38,747 nt of DNA from Verrucomicrobiia bacterium (GTDB taxonomy: Bacteria > Verrucomicrobiota > Verrucomicrobiia > Verrucomicrobiales > Akkermansiaceae). Below the pieces are notes generated by a model. That model was not told the origin of the DNA. It saw nothing but the letters and a program-made list of their open reading frames with translations, and did no database searches. Within the stretch, counting starts at the first letter, position 1. Each line of letters opens with the position of its first letter. The translations under genes were made by a program, and so were the position numbers. Positions 16,941 through 24,006 of this stretch are shown here, in pieces. The stretch covers positions 1-38,747 of the forward strand of contig JAUIJD010000041.1 in the NCBI GenBank assembly GCA_030431475.1, given 5' to 3'.

Positions 16941-17405
16941 ACCAGCAGCTACCGTCAGCCACCCAGTTCGTTGAGCAATTGGATCGATGCCTGGTGGCTG
17001 CCGTCGCGGCGCAGCGCCTCGCGGGCCGCCTCGCGGGCTTCGTTGACCTGCCCGAGACGCAGGTGAATCGTCGCCCGCGCGTAGGGCGCGTCAGGACTTG
17101 AGGTATCGGCCTGCTCGGCGAGCTGCAGCGCACGGATGGCGTCGTCGGTACGGTTCTGGCCGGCGTAGAGCAGGCCGAGGTTGTACCAGGCGCGGGCGAA
17201 GCGCGGCTCGATGCGCACGGCATCGCCGAGCAGTTGCTCGGCTTTCGGCGTGTCGCCCATTTCCGCGTAGGCGAGCGCGGCGAGATAGGGGATCTCGGGG
17301 TTGTCGGGAGCCAGCTTGGCCGCCTTGTCCAGCCACTGGACCGAGTCCCTGGTCCGTCCGATGCCGCCGAGGAAGACCGCGAAGTCACGCCGTGGCGCGG
17401 GCGAG
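16941..17405 (-). repeat. Direct repeat of cytochrome-TPR 3' end, copy 2
   Basis: This is the copy within the intact gene. It has a 272-bp core (17043-17314) identical to 10306-10577. Together the two copies bracket the giant CSLREA gene. Confidence 0.88.
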
Positions 17406-19192
17406 GTGCGGTCCCAGTCGCAGGCCTTGCGGAACCACTTCTCGGCTTCCTTCAGCTGGTTGCGGGAGATCGCGATCCGCGCCATGCGCATCGCGCCGCC
17501 CGGCTGGTCGGACTGGTGGCGCGCGATCTTCTCCAGCTCCTCGATCACCGGGTGGCTCGACGGCAGGCGCTCGAAAGCCGCCCAACCGGCCTCGGCGCGG
17601 ACCGCCAGCAGCGGGTCCGAGAGCATCTTCTCGAGCAGGCCGCCATTGTCGCCGCGGCGGGCGATCAACAGCGCGGCGGCCGCGCGGGCGAGCGGGCCAC
17701 CCTCCTGCGCGTAGCGATTGGTCACCCGCACCACGCGGCTATCGCTCGCCCACGGCTCCATCAACCGCAGCAAGGTCGCCCGCCAGGCATCGATCTCCTC
17801 GGTCTGGGCGACCTTCACGAGCTGGTCGAGGGCCCCGGTCTCCCCCTCCTGCGCCGCGTGCACCGCCCGGGTCCGGGCCCGCGAGACCGGGTTCATGTCC
17901 TCGCCGTAGTATTTGTGGGTCCACTCGATCTGCCACTCGAGCCCCTTGTCCTCGTGGCAGTCGTTGCAGGCGTTCGGCACGCCGGTTTCCTTCGTCAGCA
18001 GCGGATCGGGAATGGGAAAGCGGTGGTCGCTGCGCGGGTCGCGCGACATGTAGGGGCGCTTCGGCATGTGGCAGTCGACGCAGGTCGATCCCTCCTGACC
18101 GTAGGGATGGCCCTCGCCGGCGTGGGTCATCGGGTCGATCACCGAGGCGCCGTCCTTGCCGCCGGCGTGGCAGGTCAGGCACAGCGCGTTGCTGCGCACC
18201 GCCGGGTCGCCGCCGATCGGGGTCGCGGCGTGGGGGTCGTGGCAATCGTTGCAGCCGATCCCGGCGTGGCCCATGCGCGACATCATCAGCGAGTTGAACT
18301 TGTAGATCTCGTCGAGCTGCTGGCCGTCGGGAAACCACAGGCCCGGCTGGCTCGGCAGCGCCGTGCCGTAGTGGTCGTGGAAGGACCGACCGGTGGTGAA
18401 CTCCTCGTTGAATTCCTCACGCCGCGCGTGGCAGGTCGCGCAGGAGTGCGTCCACTGCTCGGTGGTGAACTCCTGCTTCGGATCCACCAGGCACTCGCCC
18501 TCTTTCGCGCCGGGACGGCTCGGGCCGTGGCATTGCGCGCAGCCGACCCCCTGCTCGACCCAGCTCGTCTTGTAGCCGTCGGTCTCCTCGTCGTGGTTTT
18601 TCCGAAGGCCCGTGAAGTGGCAGTAGGCGCACTGCGAGTTCCAGTTCATCCCGCGCTGCGTCCAGTGCCCCCACTCGTCCGGCCGCCGGTTCTGGTCGTC
18701 GTAGATGCTGAACCACTCCTTCTTCTCCGGATCCCACGACATGTCGGGGATCTGGTAGCGACCGTCGCCCTTCGAAAGCAGGTACTGCACGAGCGGCGTG
18801 TAGCCGATCGCCATCGGAGGGTTCTCGTCGATCGGCTCGGCCCCGGTGTCGGCCTTGTCGTCCCAGTGGATGGCCGGCTCCTCCGCACCTCCACTGAAGG
18901 TCCAGTGCGCGTCGCCGACCGTCATTTCCTGTCCGGCGAAGGCTTCGGCATCCTCCGCGTTGCCGGTGTCGCGGTGGGCGAGCTGGTGGTGCGATCCCAT
19001 CCACGACTCGTGCGCGTCCTGGTGGCAGGCGAGGCACTTCGCCGACTCCGCCAGGGTCGAGGGATCGGTGAGCGGCGGCGGCACGTGGACCGCCGCTTCG
19101 GCGGCCGGCGCCTCCCCGCCGTTGACCGTTTCCTTTTCGCCGCAGGCGGCGAGGAACAAGACGAGCGGGACCAATCCCGAAACGAGGCGCAT
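16955..19192 (-). CDS. Octaheme cytochrome c lipoprotein with TPR domain
   Basis: The 745-residue protein carries a lipobox (LAAC, Cys17), so it is exported and lipid-anchored. Eight CxxCH heme-binding motifs follow, at about residues 53, 188, 218, 251, 314, 338, 371 and 409, in the style of cytochrome c554/paired-CxxCH families. After the heme region comes a HEAT-like helical stretch (about 440-590), then tetratricopeptide repeats to the C-terminus (PEIPYLAALAYAEMGDTPKAE and ARAWYNLGLLYAGQN type units). It probably moves electrons in the periplasm while the TPRs hold partner proteins. The substrate is unknown, and no NrfA or Hao active-site signature was recognised. Its 3' end is duplicated at 10205-10666. 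Confidence 0.9.
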   Translation of the reverse strand: MRLVSGLVPLVLFLAACGEKETVNGGEAPAAEAAVHVPPPLTDPSTLAESAKCLACHQDAHESWMGSHHQLAHRDTGNAEDAEAFAGQEMTVGDAHWTFSGGAEEPAIHWDDKADTGAEPIDENPPMAIGYTPLVQYLLSKGDGRYQIPDMSWDPEKKEWFSIYDDQNRRPDEWGHWTQRGMNWNSQCAYCHFTGLRKNHDEETDGYKTSWVEQGVGCAQCHGPSRPGAKEGECLVDPKQEFTTEQWTHSCATCHARREEFNEEFTTGRSFHDHYGTALPSQPGLWFPDGQQLDEIYKFNSLMMSRMGHAGIGCNDCHDPHAATPIGGDPAVRSNALCLTCHAGGKDGASVIDPMTHAGEGHPYGQEGSTCVDCHMPKRPYMSRDPRSDHRFPIPDPLLTKETGVPNACNDCHEDKGLEWQIEWTHKYYGEDMNPVSRARTRAVHAAQEGETGALDQLVKVAQTEEIDAWRATLLRLMEPWASDSRVVRVTNRYAQEGGPLARAAAALLIARRGDNGGLLEKMLSDPLLAVRAEAGWAAFERLPSSHPVIEELEKIARHQSDQPGGAMRMARIAISRNQLKEAEKWFRKACDWDRTSPAPRRDFAVFLGGIGRTRDSVQWLDKAAKLAPDNPEIPYLAALAYAEMGDTPKAEQLLGDAVRIEPRFARAWYNLGLLYAGQNRTDDAIRALQLAEQADTSSPDAPYARATIHLRLGQVNEAREAAREALRRDGSHQASIQLLNELGG

Positions 19193-19246
19193 GGCTTCAG
19201 TCTAGAAACTCACTCCCGCGAGGAAACCCGGAAAGCGGGAAATCGT

Positions 19247-19708
19247 TCACCCCTCCGGCACCACCTCGGCCTTCTCCGGTGCGGTCCAGATCCGGTGGCG
19301 CACCTCGCAACCCTTCGGCACGTAGACGACCACCGGCAGCTTGCTGTTGTAGCGGACCAGGTAGGGTTCGCCGCCGACCTGGACGAAGGTCGGCACCTCC
19401 TTGGCCCCGGGACGGGGCGCCATCAGGGTGCCCGCCATCGGCCCGAGTTTGGGCAGGAGGTAATAGGAGTAGCCCCAGCCTTCGACGGTGTGCTTTTCGA
19501 CCGCGCCGCCGAAGAAGTGCCGGTTCACACCATCGGTCATCACCGTCTTGCCGACGATGATCTCGACCTTGGCATCCTGTTCCTCGCCCAGCGGTTCGAG
19601 CTTCAGCACGTGACGGGTCATCCCCTCCTCGGCCTCGGGAAAGGGCTTCAGCTCGTCGGCGAACACGGAAGCCGCCGCCAGAAGAACGCAAGGAAGGAGT
19701 CGGATCAT
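19247..19708 (-). CDS. eco: Ecotin, periplasmic serine-protease inhibitor
   Basis: The 153-residue product is collinear with E. coli ecotin. It has a signal peptide (MIRLLPCVLLAAASVFA), then YPQAEKGM-like PFPEAEEGMTRHVLKL, the TVEGWGYSYY segment, the reactive-site loop GTLMAPRPG and the C-terminal YNSKLPVVVYVPKGCEVRHRIW. Ecotin dimers trap trypsin-fold proteases in the periplasm. By alignment the P1 residue (Met84 in E. coli) is Leu here. Both Cys of the E. coli loop disulfide are replaced (Gly in TDGVNRH, Pro in MAPRPG). The ATG at 19708 is preferred because it starts a normal signal peptide; an in-frame ATG lies five codons upstream. Confidence 0.93.
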   Translation of the reverse strand: MIRLLPCVLLAAASVFADELKPFPEAEEGMTRHVLKLEPLGEEQDAKVEIIVGKTVMTDGVNRHFFGGAVEKHTVEGWGYSYYLLPKLGPMAGTLMAPRPGAKEVPTFVQVGGEPYLVRYNSKLPVVVYVPKGCEVRHRIWTAPEKAEVVPEG

Positions 19709-19841
19709 GAGGGTCTCTACCATTCCTGCCCGATCGCGACGACTCGAATCCGAAGTCGGTCGAAAGCGACACCGGGGAAGGGTTTTGCGCTTGAGGACGA
19801 AGCGGCAACTTCCCTAGCCTTCAAGCTTCCCTTCCCCAATC

Positions 19842-20768
19842 ATGAAAGCCTTCGTCCCCCTCCTCGCCCTCGCCTCCGGCGCCCTTCACGCCGACCTCTA
19901 CGTCACGAATTTCCAGACGCTGAACGCCGCCGGGGCCACCGGTGTCTGGCGAAACTACGACACCTCGACCGACCTCGCGTTCCCCGTTTCCCTGAGCCAG
20001 ACCGGCGGCACCGTGCAGCCGGCGGACGGGTCCAGCACCTCATCGATCCTCGAGTCGGAAACGGTGGTCAATCCCCAGGACAACCCGACATGGCAGGACG
20101 TTCCCGTGGTGATTCCCTTCACCCCGGGCATCAACTGCTTCGAGCCCAACTTCATCGGCGACTACATCAACATCGAAACCGCCCAGAACGCGACCACCAC
20201 GGTGACCCTCGACTTCGGCGCCTCGATCACCGATCCCATCCTCTATCTCACCGACGTCGAGTATCGCACCACCCTGACCTTTCCGTCGCCCTTCACCGTA
20301 CTCGCCGGCACCAGCAACCTGCAGGTCACGAGCACCACGCTGAGCTCCGACGGCACCACCGCCGCCGGCGATCCAGTCCCGCCGCTTCCCGCCGTGTTCG
20401 AGGAGGAGGCCGCCGGCTCGATCCAGTTCAGCGGCACCTTCGAGTCGCTCACCTTCACCGTGGCCGTCGCGGTCGGCAACGCCTCGGTCGCCACCGAGGA
20501 CCGCACCGGCTACTGCGTCGCCACGACCACCGCACCGGCCGCCGTCTCGGGCGACGCGCCGGAACTCAGCATTTCCCGCAGCGGCGGCCTCATCACCCTG
20601 ACCTGGCCGATCGGTGAGTTCGACGAGATCCAGTGGTCGGGCGCTGGAGCGGGCGTTTCCGGCTGGACCGCGATTCCCGGCCTCAATCCGTCCGCCACCA
20701 ACACCTGGAGCGGCAACGTCTCGACGCTCGGCGACGATCGATTTTTCCGCGGCGTCTACACGCCGTAG
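19842..20768 (+). CDS. Exported beta-rich hypothetical protein
   Basis: This 308-residue protein has a signal peptide (MKAFVPLLALASGALHA) and a Thr/Ser-rich, beta-strand-dominated body. No enzyme motif is visible. The body is reminiscent of the choice-of-anchor domains common in this phylum, with a stretch VTLDFGASITDPILYLTDVE near 125-144. The last 70 residues form a small beta domain, LTWPIGEFDEIQWS to DRFFRGVYTP, which resembles the C-terminal domains of the other giant exported proteins in this window. No PEP-CTERM or LPxTG signal is present. It is divergent from the ecotin gene. Its role is probably structural or adhesive (inference). Confidence 0.7.
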   Translation: MKAFVPLLALASGALHADLYVTNFQTLNAAGATGVWRNYDTSTDLAFPVSLSQTGGTVQPADGSSTSSILESETVVNPQDNPTWQDVPVVIPFTPGINCFEPNFIGDYINIETAQNATTTVTLDFGASITDPILYLTDVEYRTTLTFPSPFTVLAGTSNLQVTSTTLSSDGTTAAGDPVPPLPAVFEEEAAGSIQFSGTFESLTFTVAVAVGNASVATEDRTGYCVATTTAPAAVSGDAPELSISRSGGLITLTWPIGEFDEIQWSGAGAGVSGWTAIPGLNPSATNTWSGNVSTLGDDRFFRGVYTP

Positions 20769-20816
20769 CGGCCGATCGCACTGGCCGGGCCGACCCGGTC
20801 CCGCTACATCGGGCCC

Positions 20817-21290
20817 GTGGGCCTCGTCGGAAAGATCATCCTCTGCGCCACCTCGACCGTCGTCCTCGGGGGTCTCAGCGGGTTCATCACCGCCTCGTCC
20901 ATCGAGGGCTGGTATGAAACGCTGACCCCGCCTCCCGGCACGCCGCCGAACGGCATCTTCGGGCCGGTCTGGACCCTCCTCTACCTGGCGATGGGAACCG
21001 CCGTCGCACTGGTCTGGCACCAGGCGTCGGCCGGCCCGGCGAAGCGGCACGCGCTGATCCTCTTCGCCGTCCAGTTCGCGCTCAACCTCGCCTGGACCCC
21101 GGTCTTCTTCGGGGCCCATCGCATCCCGCTGGCCCTCGCCGTCATCGTCACCCTGCTGGCGGCGATCGCGATGACGATCCGCCGCTTCCTCCCGCTCCAC
21201 CGGGCCGCCGCCGCGCTGCTCGTGCCCTACCTGCTGTGGGTCGCCTACGCGACCTACCTCAATGCGGGCTTCCTCGTCCTCAATCGCTGA
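20817..21290 (+). CDS. tspO: TspO/MBR-family membrane protein
   Basis: The 157-residue protein has the five transmembrane helices and signature motifs of the TspO/peripheral benzodiazepine receptor family. These are WYETLTPPPGTPPNGIFGPVWTLLY, with the conserved W.P.F.PVW..LY pattern, QFALNLAWTPVFF in helix 3, and the C-terminal LLWVAYATYLN. TspO proteins bind tetrapyrroles and sterols and take part in porphyrin handling and stress responses. The GTG at 20817 begins the first helix and gives the family length. It lies 48 bp after the preceding secreted protein and before the sulfatase on the same strand, with no evident functional link. Confidence 0.93.
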   Translation: MGLVGKIILCATSTVVLGGLSGFITASSIEGWYETLTPPPGTPPNGIFGPVWTLLYLAMGTAVALVWHQASAGPAKRHALILFAVQFALNLAWTPVFFGAHRIPLALAVIVTLLAAIAMTIRRFLPLHRAAAALLVPYLLWVAYATYLNAGFLVLNR

Positions 21291-21338
21291 GGATTTCAGG
21301 GTAACAGGGACCGCTCCGGCGACGTTTCCTTGAGAACC

Positions 21339-22673
21339 ATGAGATTTCTCCTGCTCCTCGTCCTCCTGCTCCCGGCCGCCTTCGCCAATCCACGTCCGAG
21401 CGTGCTGATGATCGCCGTCGACGACCTCAACCACTGGGTCGGCCACCTCGATCGCAATCCCCAGGCCCGCACGCCGAACATCGACCGCCTGGCGAAGATG
21501 GGGCTCAGCTTCACCAACGCCCACTGCGCCGTGCCCGCCTGCGAGCCGTCGCGCTGCGCCGCCCTCGGCGGCCGTCGGCCCTGGACCACCGGCTGCTACT
21601 ACAATGGCGACAAGTGGAAGACCCACCAGCAGCCCGGCGAGGGTCTCAGCGCGCAGTTCATGAAGGCCGGCTACCGCGTCGCCGGTGCCGGAAAGATCTA
21701 CCACGGCATGCAGTTTCACCCGGAGGAGTGGGACAGCTACCTGGACAAGAGCGTCGCCTCCCTCAACGGCAAGGGGGTCAAGAAATACGACGGCTACTTC
21801 AAGGAGAAGACCTTTCCCGACCTCAAGGATGACGACCTCCTCGACTGGCACTCGGTCGGCTACTGCGTCGAGCGCATGCTCGCCGACGACGACCGGCCCT
21901 TCTTCCTCGCCTGCGGACTGTACAAGCCCCACCTTCCCTTCGTCGCGCCGCGGAAATACTACGAGGACTTTCCCCGCCAGCAGATCAAGCTGCCGCCCCA
22001 CCGCGACGACGACCTCGAGGACATCCCGGCGGCCGGCGTAAAGATGGCCAAGCCCGGGGGCGACCACGCGAAGTTCCTCAAATCCGGCCGCTGGGAGGCC
22101 GCCATCCAGTCCTACCTGGCCACCGTCGCCTACACCGACATGAACGTCGGCCGCCTGCTCGACGCGCTGGCGAAAAGCCCGCGCCGCGAGAACACCATCG
22201 TCGTCCTCTGGTCCGACCACGGCTGGTCCTTCGGCGAGAAGAAGCACTGGCGGAAGTTCGCCCTGTGGGAGGAAACCACCCGCATGCCCTACCTCTGGGT
22301 CGTCCCGGGCGTGACCCGACCCGGCACCCGCTCCGACGCCCCGGTCGATCTGATGAGCCTCTACCCGACCCTCTGCCGCCAGGCCGGGATCGAGGTTCCG
22401 GAGCATGTCGATGGTCACGACCTCACCCCGCTGCTGGAGAAGCCGGACGCCGGCTGGGATCATGTCGCGATCACCACCCATGGCCGCGGCAACCACGCCG
22501 TGCGCAGCGCCACCCACCGCTACATCCGCTACGCCGACGGCTCGGAGGAACTCTACGACCACCGGGAGGATCCCTACGAATGGAACAACCTCGCCAGGGA
22601 TCCGGCCAACGGGAAGCTCATCGCCCAACTCGCCGCCCACCTGCCGAAGACGGAGGCGACGAGGAAGAAATGA
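21339..22673 (+). CDS. Secreted sulfatase, iduronate-2-sulfatase-like
   Basis: This protein of about 444 residues has a signal peptide (MRFLLLLVLLLPAAFA) and the alkaline-phosphatase-fold sulfatase domain. The N-terminal metal site is IAVDDLNHWVG (the DD pair). The sulfatase signature is CEPSRCAALGGRRP, whose first Cys is the formylglycine precursor (CxPxR). Downstream are the GAGKIYHG Lys/His, and the distal metal-site motif WSDHGWSFGEKKHW. Sequence style (KPHLPFVAPRKY, ELYDHREDPYEWNNLA) matches iduronate-2-sulfatase-type S1 enzymes. It would desulfate extracellular polysaccharides and needs a formylglycine-generating enzyme, not seen here. The ATG at 21339 is chosen over the TTG three codons earlier. 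Confidence 0.95.
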   Translation: MRFLLLLVLLLPAAFANPRPSVLMIAVDDLNHWVGHLDRNPQARTPNIDRLAKMGLSFTNAHCAVPACEPSRCAALGGRRPWTTGCYYNGDKWKTHQQPGEGLSAQFMKAGYRVAGAGKIYHGMQFHPEEWDSYLDKSVASLNGKGVKKYDGYFKEKTFPDLKDDDLLDWHSVGYCVERMLADDDRPFFLACGLYKPHLPFVAPRKYYEDFPRQQIKLPPHRDDDLEDIPAAGVKMAKPGGDHAKFLKSGRWEAAIQSYLATVAYTDMNVGRLLDALAKSPRRENTIVVLWSDHGWSFGEKKHWRKFALWEETTRMPYLWVVPGVTRPGTRSDAPVDLMSLYPTLCRQAGIEVPEHVDGHDLTPLLEKPDAGWDHVAITTHGRGNHAVRSATHRYIRYADGSEELYDHREDPYEWNNLARDPANGKLIAQLAAHLPKTEATRKK

Positions 22674-22942
22674 GCTCGTGGCTCCCTTGGCTCGCCGCAG
22701 CCTGGGCGAAGGAGGCCGCCACGCCCGCTGGTTCCTTCGCCGGAAGCTTGTCGCATGGGTGAAAGAGGCGGCACCTCCAAGTGGCGGGCAACTGGATGTG
22801 GCCGGGCCTTCCAGGCCCGTCGCCAGCTTCGCCATCAGGATGGGCGACGGGGCTGGAAGCCCCGGCCACGTCTCCCGGCACCCACCGTTTCCATCACATC
22901 CGGTGAAATACCCCCCCTTCCGGGGCGAGTAGTCCGCCATGC
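22674..22942. other. Intergenic repeats between sulfatase and nuclease
   Basis: No gene is supported. The left part (22690-22790) contains GC-rich sequence that reads as LARRSLGEGG and AWVKEAAPP in one frame. In my experience these are ghost peptides of interspersed repeats in this group. The right part holds the nested palindrome at 22798-22869. Confidence 0.45.
22798..22869. repeat. Nested REP-like palindrome
   Basis: A left arm (22798-22824) and right arm (22843-22869), each 27 nt, are inverse copies with two differences. Each arm is itself a perfect small hairpin: GGGCCT-TCC-AGGCCC on the left and GGGGCT-GGA-AGCCCC on the right. The two differences between arms compensate each other within the small hairpins. 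Confidence 0.8.
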
Positions 22943-23029
22943 ATGTGTGAAGCGATGAAACGTCCCGAGTCCCTCCACCGGGAACCACCGTGCGCGACCG
23001 GAGCCACGCGGTCCGGTCTTCCCGCCGCC

Positions 23030-23890
23030 ATGCTGCCGCTTCTCCTGCTGCTCGTGCTCGCCGGCGCGGCGATGGCCGCCGAGCCCCTCACCGCCCTGCG
23101 CGGCTGCACGCTCGTCCCGACCGAATGGGCCGATGGCGACAGCTTCCGCATCCGCACCGCCGAGGGCACCGAGCACACCGTGCGGCTCTACGGCGCCGAC
23201 TGCCTCGAGGCGGACGTCCACGACACCACCGACGCCCGCCGCCTGCGCGCCCAGCGACGCTACTTCGGCATCTCGCAGCACGGCGGCTCTCCCGATGCCT
23301 CCATCGAGGCCGCCAAGCGCTTTGGCAAGCTCGCCGGCGAACGTCGGGCCGCCCTGCTCGCGGATCGCTTCACCGTCCACACCGCCTTCGCCGACGGCCG
23401 CGGCGACGGAAAGTTCAAGCGCATCTACGGCTTCGTCCGTACTTCCGACGGCGAGGATCTCGCCGCCGTGCTGGTCCGCGAGGGCCTCGCCCGGGCCTAC
23501 GGCGTCTATCGGGAAACACCGGAGGGCCTGCACGCCGACGACTACCGCGGGGAACTCGCCGACCTCGAACTGCTCGCCGCCCGCAAGGGCCGCGGCGTCT
23601 GGGAGATCACCGACTGGGACGCCCTGCCCGGGGAACGTCGCGCCGAGCGGGAGGAGGAGGCCGAACTCGAAGCGGCCATCGATGGCGGACCCGAACTCGA
23701 GAAGGCCTCCATCGACCCCAACACCGCCGCCCGCGACGAGTTGATGCACCTGCCGGGCATCGGAGAGAAGACCGCCAACGCGATCATCGAGCACCGGCCC
23801 TACGCCTCGATCGACGAACTCGACCGCGTCCCCGGCATCGGCCCGAAGACCCTCGAGCGCATCGGACCTTTCCTCACGCTCGACGAATGA
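23030..23890 (+). CDS. Exported thermonuclease-like protein fused to HhH domain
   Basis: From the ATG at 23030 the product has a signal peptide (MLPLLLLLVLAGAAMAA) and a staphylococcal-nuclease-like domain. Its key residues are in VRLYGADCLEADV (the catalytic Arg and Glu positions) and KFKRIYGFV (second Arg). It is followed by LVREGLARAYG and then a ComEA-like helix-hairpin-helix domain (SIDPNTAARDELMHLPGIG, LDRVPGIGPKTLERI). It is probably a periplasmic or secreted calcium-dependent nuclease whose HhH part grips DNA. Relative to S. aureus nuclease there is an insert between the two catalytic segments. An upstream in-frame ATG at 22943 adds 29 residues before the signal peptide and is less likely. 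Confidence 0.85.
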   Translation: MLPLLLLLVLAGAAMAAEPLTALRGCTLVPTEWADGDSFRIRTAEGTEHTVRLYGADCLEADVHDTTDARRLRAQRRYFGISQHGGSPDASIEAAKRFGKLAGERRAALLADRFTVHTAFADGRGDGKFKRIYGFVRTSDGEDLAAVLVREGLARAYGVYRETPEGLHADDYRGELADLELLAARKGRGVWEITDWDALPGERRAEREEEAELEAAIDGGPELEKASIDPNTAARDELMHLPGIGEKTANAIIEHRPYASIDELDRVPGIGPKTLERIGPFLTLDE

Positions 23891-23895
23891 GGCAT

Positions 23896-23916
23896 CCGGC
23901 GTTCCTCCGACGCCGG
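23896..23916 (+). terminator. Hairpin after nuclease gene
   Basis: CCGGCGT (23896-23902) pairs perfectly with ACGCCGG (23910-23916) five bases after the nuclease stop. Only a weak pyrimidine run follows (aaactcttctgcc), so terminator activity is plausible rather than clear. Confidence 0.5.
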
Positions 23917-24006
23917 GAAACTCTTCTGCCAATCCTTCCCGTGGCCTCCGGTTGAGGGTGTCGGTCGGTCCGATCCAGGACCCGATCGCCAACCTCGAAA
24001 CCGGAC

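Larger units (their letters stand above)
16482..16954. other. Intergenic region rich in interspersed repeats
   Basis: No gene is supported in these 473 bp. The middle is occupied by two copies, in opposite orientation, of an interspersed repeat also found near 29.6 kb (listed separately). The left part should contain the promoter of the giant CSLREA gene, but none could be assigned. Confidence 0.6.

Noticed and set aside
20040-22988. 982-codon open frame on the minus strand
   Set aside because: It is antisense to three well-supported genes (secreted protein, TspO, sulfatase), is rich in Arg/Gly/Val of low complexity and matches no family. It is a shadow of high-GC third positions.
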